Assembly: GCA_046260155.1 (NCBI GenBank) | Contig: JBJYXV010000023.1 | Span: forward strand, 29,525-93,524 | Direction: 5' to 3' | Source of the DNA: PFL25 sp046260155 | Lineage (GTDB): Bacteria > Chloroflexota > Anaerolineae > Anaerolineales > UBA4823 | DNA: 64,000 bases | Notes under the pieces: model-generated | What the model saw: only the letters and a program-made list of their open reading frames with translations | What the model was told of the DNA's origin: nothing | The model's database searches: none | Position numbers and translations under genes: made by a program | Shown: positions 17,980 through 25,982 of the stretch, in pieces | Position numbering within the stretch: position 1 is the first letter of the stretch | Layout of the letters: the number at the start of each line of letters is the position of its first letter

Positions 17980-19485
17980 ATGTTTAAATTCCTGGATCCT
18001 GTTCAAAATTCGATTAGAAACCACCGCATTCTATGGCTGCCTATTTCTTTTGGTGTGGTTCTGGTAATTGCTGCACTGGTGCGCTTGTGGTCCATCGGTG
18101 CCGAAAGCGCCTGGATCGACGAAGCATATTCGATCGAATTAGCCAAGCACTCGATCATCGATATCATAAAAGGAACAGCTGCTGATCAGCACCCACCTTT
18201 CTATTACCTGCTCCTTCATGCTTGGTTCCGCTTGGGTTCAGGGATTGTATTTGCTCGCTTACTTTCGGTCGTCCTGGGTGTAATCAACGTTGCTCAAACC
18301 ATGCACTTTGGATACAAATCCGGAGGGATTTATATCGCTCTTGTTGGTGGATTATTACTCGCGATCTCTCCGATGCATGTCTGGTATTCGCAAGAAATCC
18401 GCATGTACATCCTGCTGGCTTGCCTGACCACTGCGGCAGCGACATCTTTGTGGTGGGCTCTTGAAAGTAAAAGAATGATCCATTGGATCCTTTACAGCAT
18501 CTTCTCAATACTTGCTATCTATACGCATTACTTTGCTTTTTTCCCTCTGGCTGGCTTCGCCCTTTGGATCGTGATCCGTTTCGTGAATGGATATCCTAAA
18601 AATGAAATCCTGAAATGGGTTGTCAGCACCCTCATCATCCTTCTTACCTTCCTTCCCTGGCTCCCGACAGCGATCAACCAGGCTCGATACCACTCCATGA
18701 CCTGGGTTGAATCCCCCACAATCAATTTGATCCGGGATACATTGCTGCGCCTCCTTTTTGGAATTGCGGTCCTTACCCTTCCAGAAATCCTGTTGTGGAT
18801 AGTTTTGGTCATGGTCATCGGGGTATTCACCTGGGCATTTATCAAGTATCTACCTGTATTTAGCAAACACAAAGGGAATTTCTATTACGTGATTTCCTGG
18901 GGAGTTATTCCTTTCCTTTGCATATCGGCGGCTGCTCTTATTTTCCCCGTCTACCAATTCAAACAGTATTTAATAGTTCTCGCCCCCATCTTGCTGCTTT
19001 CGGCATGGATTACATACCTGCTTCCCAGGACATATCGCATCATCGGATTGATCATCCTGATTCTAACGGCCTGTACTTCATTGGTATACCAACAGGTTAC
19101 CCTATCAAAAGATGATTGGAAAGGAGCAACTGAATTCATCCAACAAAACTCTACCCCGGATGATGCACTGTTCAGTAATCCAGCTGCAGCTTCCCTGGCC
19201 TTCGACCAATATGGGGAGCTCGAAATACCGCTTTTTGGAATCCCGGAAAATTACGACATTGTCAGCGGAGGTTGGGAAGGGGAAATGCTCACTCCGGATA
19301 AGGCTGATGATATTTTTAGCGAGCTCGCCCAGACTTACCAGCGGGTGTGGTTGCTAGAATTCTTCCCCGAATTCTGGGATGAGGATAAATACGCAGAAAA
19401 TTGGCTCAATCATCATTCGACCCTGGTTGTTGACCAAAATTTTGGCAGAATTCGAATTCGGATTTATGATTTTAACTACGATTAA
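17980..19485 (+). CDS. PMT/ArnT-like (GT39-type) membrane glycosyltransferase
   Basis: 501 residues from the ATG at 17980; the open frame extends upstream into the previous gene, but this ATG, five bases after the methyltransferase stop, gives a normal N-terminus. About eleven membrane helices. The first external loop carries AWIDEAYSIELAKHS, and ADQHPPFYYLLLHAW follows, both diagnostic of PMT-type enzymes using polyprenyl-phosphate sugars. A soluble C-terminal domain (DDWKGATEFIQQNSTPDD) ends the protein. It probably adds a sugar to a protein or glycan on the outer face of the membrane. The next gene starts directly after its TAA. Confidence 0.87.
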   Translation: MFKFLDPVQNSIRNHRILWLPISFGVVLVIAALVRLWSIGAESAWIDEAYSIELAKHSIIDIIKGTAADQHPPFYYLLLHAWFRLGSGIVFARLLSVVLGVINVAQTMHFGYKSGGIYIALVGGLLLAISPMHVWYSQEIRMYILLACLTTAAATSLWWALESKRMIHWILYSIFSILAIYTHYFAFFPLAGFALWIVIRFVNGYPKNEILKWVVSTLIILLTFLPWLPTAINQARYHSMTWVESPTINLIRDTLLRLLFGIAVLTLPEILLWIVLVMVIGVFTWAFIKYLPVFSKHKGNFYYVISWGVIPFLCISAAALIFPVYQFKQYLIVLAPILLLSAWITYLLPRTYRIIGLIILILTACTSLVYQQVTLSKDDWKGATEFIQQNSTPDDALFSNPAAASLAFDQYGELEIPLFGIPENYDIVSGGWEGEMLTPDKADDIFSELAQTYQRVWLLEFFPEFWDEDKYAENWLNHHSTLVVDQNFGRIRIRIYDFNYD

Positions 19486-20472
19486 GTGTCTATGCGCAAG
19501 CGACTATTAAATATCTGGGAGCGGCTCAGCTCTGCTTATCAGGATCCGAAAACCAGAAAGTACATCTTTATCGGAATTCTAATCATCAGCCTGGTTTTTA
19601 TCGCCCTTGCGTTGCGCTCGAATTGGAGCCAGTTCAAAGCTCAAGATATAAAATTCAATTACCGTTATATTATTCTGGCAGTTCTCATCTATCCCGCGGG
19701 CATGCTCCCCACTGCAATTTCATGGCACACTTTGCTGCGGTCTATTGGTGTCAGGCTTCCTTTCCGCACAAATTTACGCATTTTCAGTCTTTCAGCTCTC
19801 CCAAGACATATTCCAGGTTTTGTCTGGTACATATCAAGTCGGACTTTGCTGTATAAAGAAGAGTTCGTGCCTGCATCATTGGTCGTTACCGCTTCGGCAG
19901 CTGATATCATCCTGCTGGCACTTACAGGCTTCCTGACCGCACTTCTGCTGCTTGTGTCCGGAATTGGATTTTCACAGGAGATATCGACCATCCAGACTGG
20001 AGCATTTATCGCCATCCCGATTCTGATCCTGTTGATCATAGCTTTTCCGCTGGTAAACCGCCTGCTGCCTTATTTTCTTAAGCGTCGAGGCGTGCAGGAA
20101 ATTCCCCGCTTGCACCAAGGAAGCTTGGTCATCACATTATTAGCAATGCTCATCGCCTGGGCTGGAGGAGGTCTGATCCTTTTCGTACTGGCTCAGGCTA
20201 TCTACCCCCTCAGTTGGAGCTTCTATCCCGCTATGATCGGTGCCTGGGGTGCAGCAGGTGCGGTCAGCCTGACCATTGGGATCGGCATTCAAGGTTTGGG
20301 CATTCGCGAGGTCACCCTCAGTGCCATATTGAGCTTATTCATGCCACCTGTTATTGCCATTCTCCTGGCAGTTGTTTTTCGCCTGGTTTTAACTGCAGGA
20401 GAATTCTTATGGATCATTCTATTCATCTGGTTGACGAGAAAACCCCCGGTGAAATCCGAGGGTTCAACTTGA
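19486..20472 (+). CDS. Flippase-like/lysylphosphatidylglycerol-synthase TM-domain protein
   Basis: 328 residues, about eight membrane helices. Segments FSLSALPRHIPGFVWYISSR, TASAADIILLALTG and GIQGLGIREVTLSAILSLF match the LPG_synthase_TM/UPF0104 (YbhN, AglD) family, which is widespread next to glycosyltransferases and is thought to help move or present lipid-linked substrates. The start is GTG at 19486, immediately after the previous stop; ATG at 19492 is possible. It ends the glycan gene run. Confidence 0.82.
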   Translation: MSMRKRLLNIWERLSSAYQDPKTRKYIFIGILIISLVFIALALRSNWSQFKAQDIKFNYRYIILAVLIYPAGMLPTAISWHTLLRSIGVRLPFRTNLRIFSLSALPRHIPGFVWYISSRTLLYKEEFVPASLVVTASAADIILLALTGFLTALLLLVSGIGFSQEISTIQTGAFIAIPILILLIIAFPLVNRLLPYFLKRRGVQEIPRLHQGSLVITLLAMLIAWAGGGLILFVLAQAIYPLSWSFYPAMIGAWGAAGAVSLTIGIGIQGLGIREVTLSAILSLFMPPVIAILLAVVFRLVLTAGEFLWIILFIWLTRKPPVKSEGST

Positions 20473-20477
20473 TAATC

Positions 20478-20494
20478 TTCCTCAACAGGAGGAA
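20478..20494 (+). terminator. Weak hairpin after the glycan cluster
   Basis: TTCCTC and GAGGAA form a six-pair stem with an AACAG loop, six bases after the last glycan gene. The following sequence (ATTTATTG) is only moderately T-rich, so termination would be weak. It lies between convergent genes. Confidence 0.3.
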
Positions 20495-20564
20495 ATTTAT
20501 TGATTGGATGATCCCTTTCTCCACTTATTTCAACTATCCAAACTCCCAAACCTCAAACCAATCA

Positions 20565-21098
20565 CTAAGGCAAACTCAAGCTGCCTAATTCGACAGTTTG
20601 ATCAATCTCATCAGTTGAAAATGTGAGTATTGAATAAGAGCCATCCTCCATACTGCGAGCAGGGATTTGGGCACCGCCCATCGTCATTACGACGACAGCA
20701 TACTTCCCCGGTTCAATATTGGTGAACATGAATTCGCCAGTACTTTCGTCCACGTCAGCCTGGGGCACCTCTCCCACTGTGAACTGCGGGATGCCCGAGA
20801 CACCCTCGCCTTCACCCATCTGCACCAGGAAAATTGCGTCATCTGGGGATGGCAGCATGGTAGTTGGGTCCCGCACGACCAGCAGCCCGTGTAGTGTGAT
20901 AAAGCCGGGATCTGATTCTGCGAACGTGTAGGGCTCCAGGGTCGAATTGCTTTGATCTATCACGACAACCGGCGTTTCTATGATCACGCGATCTGCGGAT
21001 TCCGGAGAACTTGAAGCTGGTTGGCATCCCACAATGAAAAGGAGCAGAGCTGCAAGAATGGTAAATGAGGCGAATTTCATTGGTTTTTTTCTAATCAT
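20565..21098 (-). CDS. Lipoprotein with carboxypeptidase-regulatory-like domain
   Basis: 177 residues. Signal peptide ending in lipobox LFIVGC (Cys about residue 25), then an Ala/Ser-rich spacer and one beta-rich domain. The stretch STGEFMFTNIEPGKYAVVV is typical of carboxypeptidase-regulatory-like or transthyretin-fold modules in surface proteins. Met7 (MKFASF) is an alternative start. No catalytic motif is present and the function is unknown. It is convergent with the glycan cluster. Confidence 0.72.
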   Translation of the reverse strand: MIRKKPMKFASFTILAALLLFIVGCQPASSSPESADRVIIETPVVVIDQSNSTLEPYTFAESDPGFITLHGLLVVRDPTTMLPSPDDAIFLVQMGEGEGVSGIPQFTVGEVPQADVDESTGEFMFTNIEPGKYAVVVMTMGGAQIPARSMEDGSYSILTFSTDEIDQTVELGSLSLP

Positions 21099-21425
21099 AA
21101 GCTCCCGAGGTTATTTCTGAATATTGAATTATTGAGATATTCAAAACTAAGTGATTTTACCAATCTTACTGGTGAGGTGCAAGCAATATTACCAGGATAT
21201 TTTGCTTGACGAATGAGAAAATTCCTGATCCACGAATCAAACACAGTTTTCCTTCGCAACAGACACCGGGATCGTTTCTAATTTCAAGTGGGAAATGCAA
21301 TTCCGCATTCTAACTTGCTGCAAGGCTGCAAGTCACCATAGAACCCGTGAAATACTCATCGATGCGAAAAGAGGCTGTCCAAGTTCGGACAGCCTCTCTG
21401 CATGTTTATGTGAATTTGTCAGGTT
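21099..21425. other. Intergenic stretch, 327 bases
   Basis: No coding frame is convincing. It contains the terminator of the surface-protein gene (21366-21397) and must hold the promoter of the minus-strand lipoprotein; TAAAAT on the minus strand near 21155 is the only candidate -10, without a clear -35. Confidence 0.5.
21366..21397 (-). terminator. Terminator of the surface-protein gene
   Basis: AGAGGCTGTCC (21370-21380) and GGACAGCCTCT (21387-21397) form a perfect 11-pair stem with a six-base loop. On the minus strand it is followed by TTTTCGC. It lies about 28 bases past the stop of the gene at 21426. Confidence 0.8.
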
Positions 21426-22787
21426 TTATTTGTTGAAGGCGTTGTAGCTCATCGACCAATCACCAGCTGTTGATCCCATCTGAGCTGCATTATTGAAGTT
21501 CACGATGCAGCTGACCTGGGCACCACCAGCGTTGGCTTTTACAGTTGCACCACCCTGGAACCCGGCCGGCAGGAACCCTTCGTTTGCTGTAACCTTCTCA
21601 ACCGCAGCACCTGGAGCAAGAGTACCAGTGTTATAGGCACTTCCTGCATAGCCGTCATACTTGATATTCAGTGAAGTCGATACCGAGCCGACATTCTGGC
21701 AGGTGAAGGAAGTATTCCAACCATAGTAGGATTTCATCACGCTGGGGATACCGACCGTCCCGGTACCACTGCCAATCGCGTTGTAGGTTTGGGCCTGAGC
21801 ACCGTTGGCCGCGTTGACGACCGCAATTAATCCCGTGCTGCCGGATTCTTGAATGGTTGCACCGAAATATCCGTTCGCGGAATGCACACTTGGGATGTAA
21901 AGCAGGCACCCCGGTTTTGCATCAGTCAGGTTGCAGGTCGTGGTACCGCTGTCACTGAAAGTTACCGTCACGGTTGTGTTACCTGTGCCTAACTTGCGGA
22001 TGTTGAGGCTGGAGTTCCAACCGTAATAGTTCTTGTAGAGTGCGGGAGCGTAGAGCTTCTGACTGCCGGACATGACACCACTGAATGACTGTGTGTTTCC
22101 ACCAGCAGGAGCTGTCTGGTTGTCGACCGCCACGACAGGTTGGTCGGAGGTGATCTTTGCTGAACCATTACAGCTGGTGCTGCCGGTGAACCCGGATGGT
22201 GTGGTTGTTTCGAGATCAAAGTGGTGCGAGGCGAACAGGGGGATATTCTGCACTGAGAGTGTACCAGTTGTACCATCCGTGCAGGTAATGGTCAGGGTGA
22301 CATCTGCAGGAGCTGCACCCACATTCTGGACGGAGATCAAACTGTACCAGCCGTAATAGTTGAACACAGCTGATGGAAGGTAGAAAGTGGTTGCCCCGGA
22401 GCTGAATCCAGAGTAGCTGCCGTTGAAGTTCACTGAACCCTGCCCGACCAGGTTAGCGATTCCCACGACCTGAGCGGTAGAGGCAATCACCACCGAGTAG
22501 CGACCGTTAGGCAGCTGGCTCGAGGGAATCCCGGGCACATACACCTCAAATGATTCACCGGGTGCAAGATTGAATGGATTGGCTTTCCCTGAATTCAAAG
22601 GATTAGGGGTGGTTTCAACCCCGCTCTCGCTTACGAAGGTAATCGTCACCGAAGCAGTCACTGTATCAATATTCTGCACGGTGAAGGAAGATACGTCCGT
22701 ATCACCCAGCTGGGCAGAGGCTGAACCTACCAGTGCGAACAGCATTGCGACCACTGCCATTAAGGTTATCATGCGGAATTTTTTCAT
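21426..22787 (-). CDS. Secreted surface protein with YYGW repeats
   Basis: 453 residues with a clear signal peptide (MKKFRMITLMAVVAMLFALVG, cleavage after ASA). The mature protein is Gly/Ser/Thr/Asn-rich and beta-predicted. Four related modules of about 100-110 residues are visible, each with an aromatic YYGW box and a VQNVG-like strand: FNYYGWYSLISVQNVG, KNYYGWNSSLNIRKLG, KSYYGWNTSFTCQNVG, plus an N-terminal FTVQNIDT copy. Start ATG at 22787 is preceded by GAGGAG at about seven bases; a TTG 15 bases further upstream is rejected. The gene is more G+C-rich than its neighbours, and its strong promoter, strong ribosome site and strong terminator suggest high expression. It may be an S-layer-like or sheath component. 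Confidence 0.78.
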   Translation of the reverse strand: MKKFRMITLMAVVAMLFALVGSASAQLGDTDVSSFTVQNIDTVTASVTITFVSESGVETTPNPLNSGKANPFNLAPGESFEVYVPGIPSSQLPNGRYSVVIASTAQVVGIANLVGQGSVNFNGSYSGFSSGATTFYLPSAVFNYYGWYSLISVQNVGAAPADVTLTITCTDGTTGTLSVQNIPLFASHHFDLETTTPSGFTGSTSCNGSAKITSDQPVVAVDNQTAPAGGNTQSFSGVMSGSQKLYAPALYKNYYGWNSSLNIRKLGTGNTTVTVTFSDSGTTTCNLTDAKPGCLLYIPSVHSANGYFGATIQESGSTGLIAVVNAANGAQAQTYNAIGSGTGTVGIPSVMKSYYGWNTSFTCQNVGSVSTSLNIKYDGYAGSAYNTGTLAPGAAVEKVTANEGFLPAGFQGGATVKANAGGAQVSCIVNFNNAAQMGSTAGDWSMSYNAFNK

Positions 22788-22863
22788 TTTTTGTCTCCTC
22801 AAAATTATTGGTCTGATTCACAAATGATGTAGATTTTCGGATATTTTCCCTTGTCTGAAAATA

Positions 22864-22891
22864 ATTTTACAGGAACTGTGAGAATTATCAA
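22864..22891 (-). promoter_or_regulatory. Promoter of the surface-protein gene
   Basis: On the minus strand: -35 TTGATA (22891-22886), a 16-base spacer, -10 TAAAAT (22869-22864) preceded by TG. The start is near 22857, giving a leader of about 70 bases. Confidence 0.6.
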
Positions 22892-22909
22892 TAACACTTA
22901 TGGGTTATT
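22890..22909. promoter_or_regulatory. Inverted repeat abutting the -35, candidate activator site
   Basis: AATAAC and GTTATT are separated by eight bases. Centred at about 22899.5, the repeat is roughly 42.5 bases upstream of the inferred start, the position used by LuxR-type class II activators. The adjacent gene encodes a LuxR-HTH protein. No T-run follows on either strand, so it is not a good terminator. Confidence 0.4.
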
Positions 22910-22918
22910 CGAGCATTT

Positions 22919-24217
22919 TCAGCGGATAATTGGCATAACAAAAGTGTAAATTGCCTGGTAAGCGATATTATTTCCAGAAATCTGCCCATCTGATTGCCCA
23001 CCCACAAGGTACAAATGGGTTTCCAGGGGTACCAGACCAATATTGGATATCGTATCTGGGGTTGGGTTCTCAAATTCCTGCCAGATGCCATCCTGAGGTA
23101 AATAAACCAGTGAAGTTGGCACACGATCCTGCCCTACCTCACCACCCACCACATGGATCATGTTGCCTAATTCTGTCACCCCCATCCCAAAACGGCCGGA
23201 GGGCAAGTCTGGGCCCTCACTCCAGGGGTTGATTTGTGAACCATCCAGTTCTGGGATATATATTTCCATGGAAGACAGTGCCTGACTGCCATCATACCCC
23301 CCTACCACGAAGATTTTTCCTCCTGAAACCGCTGCTCCTGCATATGCTCTTGGTGTCTCCATGGGTGTTCTGACATTCCATTGATCCAGCTCCGGATCGT
23401 ACTGGAATACGGAATTAAGGTAGCTAGTCCCGTCCCAACCGCCAAACAGATACAAATTGCCTTCATAGGCGACGAGTGCGTAAGCGCTGATCCCGAATGG
23501 AAGGTCAGCACCTCGCTCCCAACTATCCTCGATGGGTGAATAGATTTCTAATGCTTTGCTCAATTCGCCAGAAGGGGTTAAACCTCCTGGTAAATAAATC
23601 CTGCCCGCAATGATCGCGGCGGATACATCGGTTACCGGTGTCGGTTTTGATTCCATTAAAGACCACCGGTCAGTATCCGGATCGTATCTCTCAACCGATT
23701 GAGAAATCCCACTGGCAGTCTCCCCGGCAAAGGCATAGATCTGTCCATCATAACTCGCCAGAGCCAAACCTTCTCGCGGGGATAATAATTGGGCTTTTTC
23801 TTCCCAGCCCGCCTCAACGGGAAAGACCGCCTGATTGGCTGAGTTTTGAGCTCCGGAAAAATTGTCCTGGTATAAAAAATATCCAATCAAAACTAGCAAG
23901 AGCACCCCGACAGTTACCCCAAAACCAATTAAAACCCTGCTGTACCTGCTCAGTCCCGTGCCTTCTGGTTCTGCTCCTAAATCGACGGGTTTGACATCAA
24001 CAATTCCGGCATTTACCGCGTACATCGCCGCTTCTGTCCTTGAACTTGCCCCGATTTTAGAGAAGATATTGCGCAAATGAACTTTAACGGTATTTGTACT
24101 GATATGGAGATCGTGCGCGATTTCTTTATTGCTTGCTCCCTTTGCAACCAGGGACAAGATTTCACACTCGCGCTGACTCAATTCGTTGATTGCAGGCCTA
24201 TTTGTATTAACTGCCAC
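22919..24217 (-). CDS. Membrane-bound one-component regulator: LuxR-type HTH, TM helix, Kelch propeller
   Basis: 432 residues. Residues 10-72 form a GerE/LuxR HTH (ELSQRECEILSLVAKGASNKEIA, then ISTNTVKVHLRNIFSKIGASSRTEA). A single membrane helix spans about 95-116. An extracytoplasmic part follows with about six Kelch repeats (LALASYDGQIYAFAGE, IAGRIYLPGG, EGNLYLFGGWDG, SGGKIFVVGGYDG, LGNMIHVVGG, LETHLYLVGG), long enough for one propeller. The tail is AIYTFVMPIIR. The topology, DNA-binding domain inside and sensor outside, is like ToxR/CadC but uses LuxR and Kelch modules. The GTG start at 24217 lacks a clear ribosome site. It lies directly upstream of the surface-protein gene and may control it. 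Confidence 0.85.
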   Translation of the reverse strand: MAVNTNRPAINELSQRECEILSLVAKGASNKEIAHDLHISTNTVKVHLRNIFSKIGASSRTEAAMYAVNAGIVDVKPVDLGAEPEGTGLSRYSRVLIGFGVTVGVLLLVLIGYFLYQDNFSGAQNSANQAVFPVEAGWEEKAQLLSPREGLALASYDGQIYAFAGETASGISQSVERYDPDTDRWSLMESKPTPVTDVSAAIIAGRIYLPGGLTPSGELSKALEIYSPIEDSWERGADLPFGISAYALVAYEGNLYLFGGWDGTSYLNSVFQYDPELDQWNVRTPMETPRAYAGAAVSGGKIFVVGGYDGSQALSSMEIYIPELDGSQINPWSEGPDLPSGRFGMGVTELGNMIHVVGGEVGQDRVPTSLVYLPQDGIWQEFENPTPDTISNIGLVPLETHLYLVGGQSDGQISGNNIAYQAIYTFVMPIIR

Positions 24218-24303
24218 GCGTGGATCCGATGGTAAGTATAGGAATCAGGGTTGATCCAGTAATTTTTAATCGCCCATAACAGGAGATACACACACCCAGC
24301 GGG

Positions 24304-24312
24304 ATTATATCA
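24304..24312 (-). promoter_or_regulatory. Extended -10 promoter of the HTH-Kelch gene
   Basis: The minus strand reads TGATATAAT, an exact extended -10, about 87 bases upstream of the GTG start. No good -35 is present. Confidence 0.5.
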
Positions 24313-24520
24313 TCCGCACATTAATCAAAGATGATTGAGATTATGGTCGTACAAGTTCATACTAGTTTCTTATATATTTACTGATGCAAGATTTACACCG
24401 GGTTATAAATGGTTTATTCAGAAATTGAAATACTTCTACCTTTCTTCATTCGAACTGGTTTCGGCAAATTCTAAGCCTTTTATGCCAGCATTCAAGCATG
24501 GTAAAATAGTGCTAGAATCA

Positions 24521-24592
24521 GCGGGTGTAGCCAAGTGGTAAGGCAGTAGCTTCCCAAGCTACCATTCGTGGGTTCGAGTCCCATCACCCGCT
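24521..24592 (+). tRNA. tRNA-Gly (anticodon CCC)
   Basis: Acceptor GCGGGTG pairs with CACCCGC (24585-24591). The anticodon arm is GTAGC-TTCCCAA-GCTAC with CCC in the loop, and the T arm contains GGTTCGAGTCC. The 3' CCA is not encoded. TAAAAT about 14-20 bases upstream may be the -10. Confidence 0.95.
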
Positions 24593-24615
24593 CTGGTTGA
24601 CTCATTCATTGAAAG

Positions 24616-24650
24616 CCGCTCCTGACCCTGTATGAAGGAGTGGTTTTTCT
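24616..24650 (+). terminator. Terminator after tRNA-Gly
   Basis: CCGCTCCT (24616-24623) and AGGAGTGG (24636-24643) form a perfect eight-pair stem followed by TTTTTCTTTTC. Confidence 0.8.
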
Positions 24651-24978
24651 TTTCATCAATCAAAAACAGCAGAAGAGAAAATTCGAATCCAAAGAGACAG
24701 GCCTGGAAAGCGCTCTGCGAACGTCCGCGAGAGACAGGTAGCACGAATCCCTGCTTCCCACTCCCCTGCTGCCCGATCGATGCACTGAAGATCATGAACA
24801 GCAGGAGTACAAAGTACTCACATATATTGATCCTCCATGTTCACTTTTATTGCCAGTATGCATAATATGTAAACATAGGTTCATCTCTAAGGGGTTAATT
24901 TTCGCCTCGGAGCTGGAAGTTTTACGTATAAATACTCACTTTTCACACCAAAATCTTAGGAAAGGGGTACTATATAAC

Positions 24979-25007
24979 TTGTGCAAGGATGAACTAACTT
25001 GTATAAT
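24979..25007 (+). promoter_or_regulatory. Promoter of candidate ncRNA
   Basis: -35 TTGTGC (24979-24984), a 17-base spacer and a perfect -10 TATAAT (25002-25007). No ORF with a ribosome site follows before the terminator at 25082-25117. Confidence 0.55.
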
Positions 25008-25013
25008 GATATT

Positions 25014-25117
25014 AGCAATTAGGAACACCACTCGCAATGTATTGGTGACTTAGTCCAGGGAGTATTCTTCGCTCCAAACATCGCCCTTCCACCAAGTGAC
25101 GGGAGTGCGTTTTTTTT
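25014..25117 (+). ncRNA. Candidate structured small RNA, about 104 nt
   Basis: Bounded by a promoter and a terminator. Inside are a CACCA/TGGTG hairpin, a GGAG/CTCC hairpin and the terminal stem. It matches no RNA family I recognise: the SRP tetraloop region, the 6S open complex and tmRNA features are absent. It could be a trans-acting sRNA or an unlinked leader. Confidence 0.4.
25082..25117 (+). terminator. Terminator of candidate ncRNA
   Basis: CGCCCTTCC pairs with GGGAGTGCG (one C/T mismatch and one T-G pair) around a loop of about ten bases, followed by eight T residues (25110-25117). Confidence 0.7.
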
Positions 25118-25358
25118 ATGCATGTGAATCATATATGCGTAACCACCAATAATTCGACACCATATACCTTTAAGGTTCATATTTGTTCACACATCCTTTG
25201 CCAGAATACCATAATCCAAAACCTACCTCCTGTGATTTTTTTTATTGTCTGGAACGATATAACTTGGATAGAAATTTAATTAGCTTCTCACTTTGCCCTG
25301 GGAAGCATGTTCAAGAGGAAGTGAATCTTTTGTCAACCAACCGATAAGGAGGATTCAA

Positions 25359-25661
25359 ATGGCAGGACCAATCTACAAACTATGGATGTTCAGGCCAAAG
25401 GAGGCATGGTACCAGTTATCCCAGGAAGAACGGGATAATAATACGAACAAGATTATGGAGGATATTGAGAAAGTTGGCGGTAAGAGCTTGCTGATATGCA
25501 CCCCAACCTGGTCCACAGAGCAGTGGTTGGCATTTGGCGTCGAGGAATACCCGGACATCGAAGCAGTCCAGAAGTTCACAACTATGCTTTTTGAGAGAGA
25601 CCATTTTCGATATATCGAGAGCGTGAGCATGTTGGGGACTAAGTGGCCACCATCAGAATGA
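25359..25661 (+). CDS. Small soluble protein of unknown function
   Basis: 100 residues from the ATG at 25359, which is preceded by AAGGAGG about six bases upstream; the longer frame upstream has no such site. No signal peptide or membrane helix. It contains KLWMFRPKEAWYQLSQEERD, GGKSLLICTPTWSTEQWLAFGVEEYPD and ends FERDHFRYIESVSMLGTKWP. The pattern suggests a dimeric ferredoxin-like alpha/beta barrel, similar to small proteins annotated only as DUFs (possibly DUF6616-like; from memory, not verified). Stand-alone gene, no functional assignment. Confidence 0.7.
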   Translation: MAGPIYKLWMFRPKEAWYQLSQEERDNNTNKIMEDIEKVGGKSLLICTPTWSTEQWLAFGVEEYPDIEAVQKFTTMLFERDHFRYIESVSMLGTKWPPSE

Positions 25662-25982
25662 CTCTTAGTGGCGGGTAAAATCACATCAACCGGGCAAGGT
25701 GAACACCATTTCTTGACGAAAAAGCACTTCCTTCTTGAACGCATATTAAAAGGATTATTCAGGGTAGAAAATGGATTTTGATTGAGCCCATGGCAGTGAT
25801 TAGAACAGGATTGGAATGGATATACGCAAAATTGCTGGGCATCCCTGAGTAAAACATTCTTTTTGGCCTCGGCAGATGGATAAGCACAGTAAGCTTTAAG
25901 GTTTCTTGTTCTCGCAATATTTTCTTATATACTGGTTTCAAAGAAATAATTTTCCCACTGGTTCTCAAAGGAGGTCCAAGAT
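25662..25982. other. Gene-free stretch, 321 bases
   Basis: No credible coding frame. The only recognisable element is the AAAGGAGG ribosome site just before 25983. Confidence 0.5.

Larger units (their letters stand above)
24651..25358. other. Gene-poor stretch with one candidate ncRNA
   Basis: Apart from the candidate ncRNA unit at 24979-25117, about 570 bases show no convincing coding frame, no ribosome site with a plausible ORF and no tRNA. Open frames here lack codon structure or overlap the tRNA. Confidence 0.5.

Noticed and set aside
22788..22802. TTG start giving five additional residues for the surface protein
   Set aside because: These codons contain the GAGGAG ribosome site of the ATG at 22787.
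24335..24541. 68-residue open frame on the plus strand
   Set aside because: No ribosome site, no homology pattern, and it runs into the tRNA-Gly gene.
24559..24795. 78-residue open frame on the minus strand ending GDGTRTHEW
   Set aside because: Its C-terminal part is the antisense of the tRNA T arm and anticodon arm, a well-known source of false genes.
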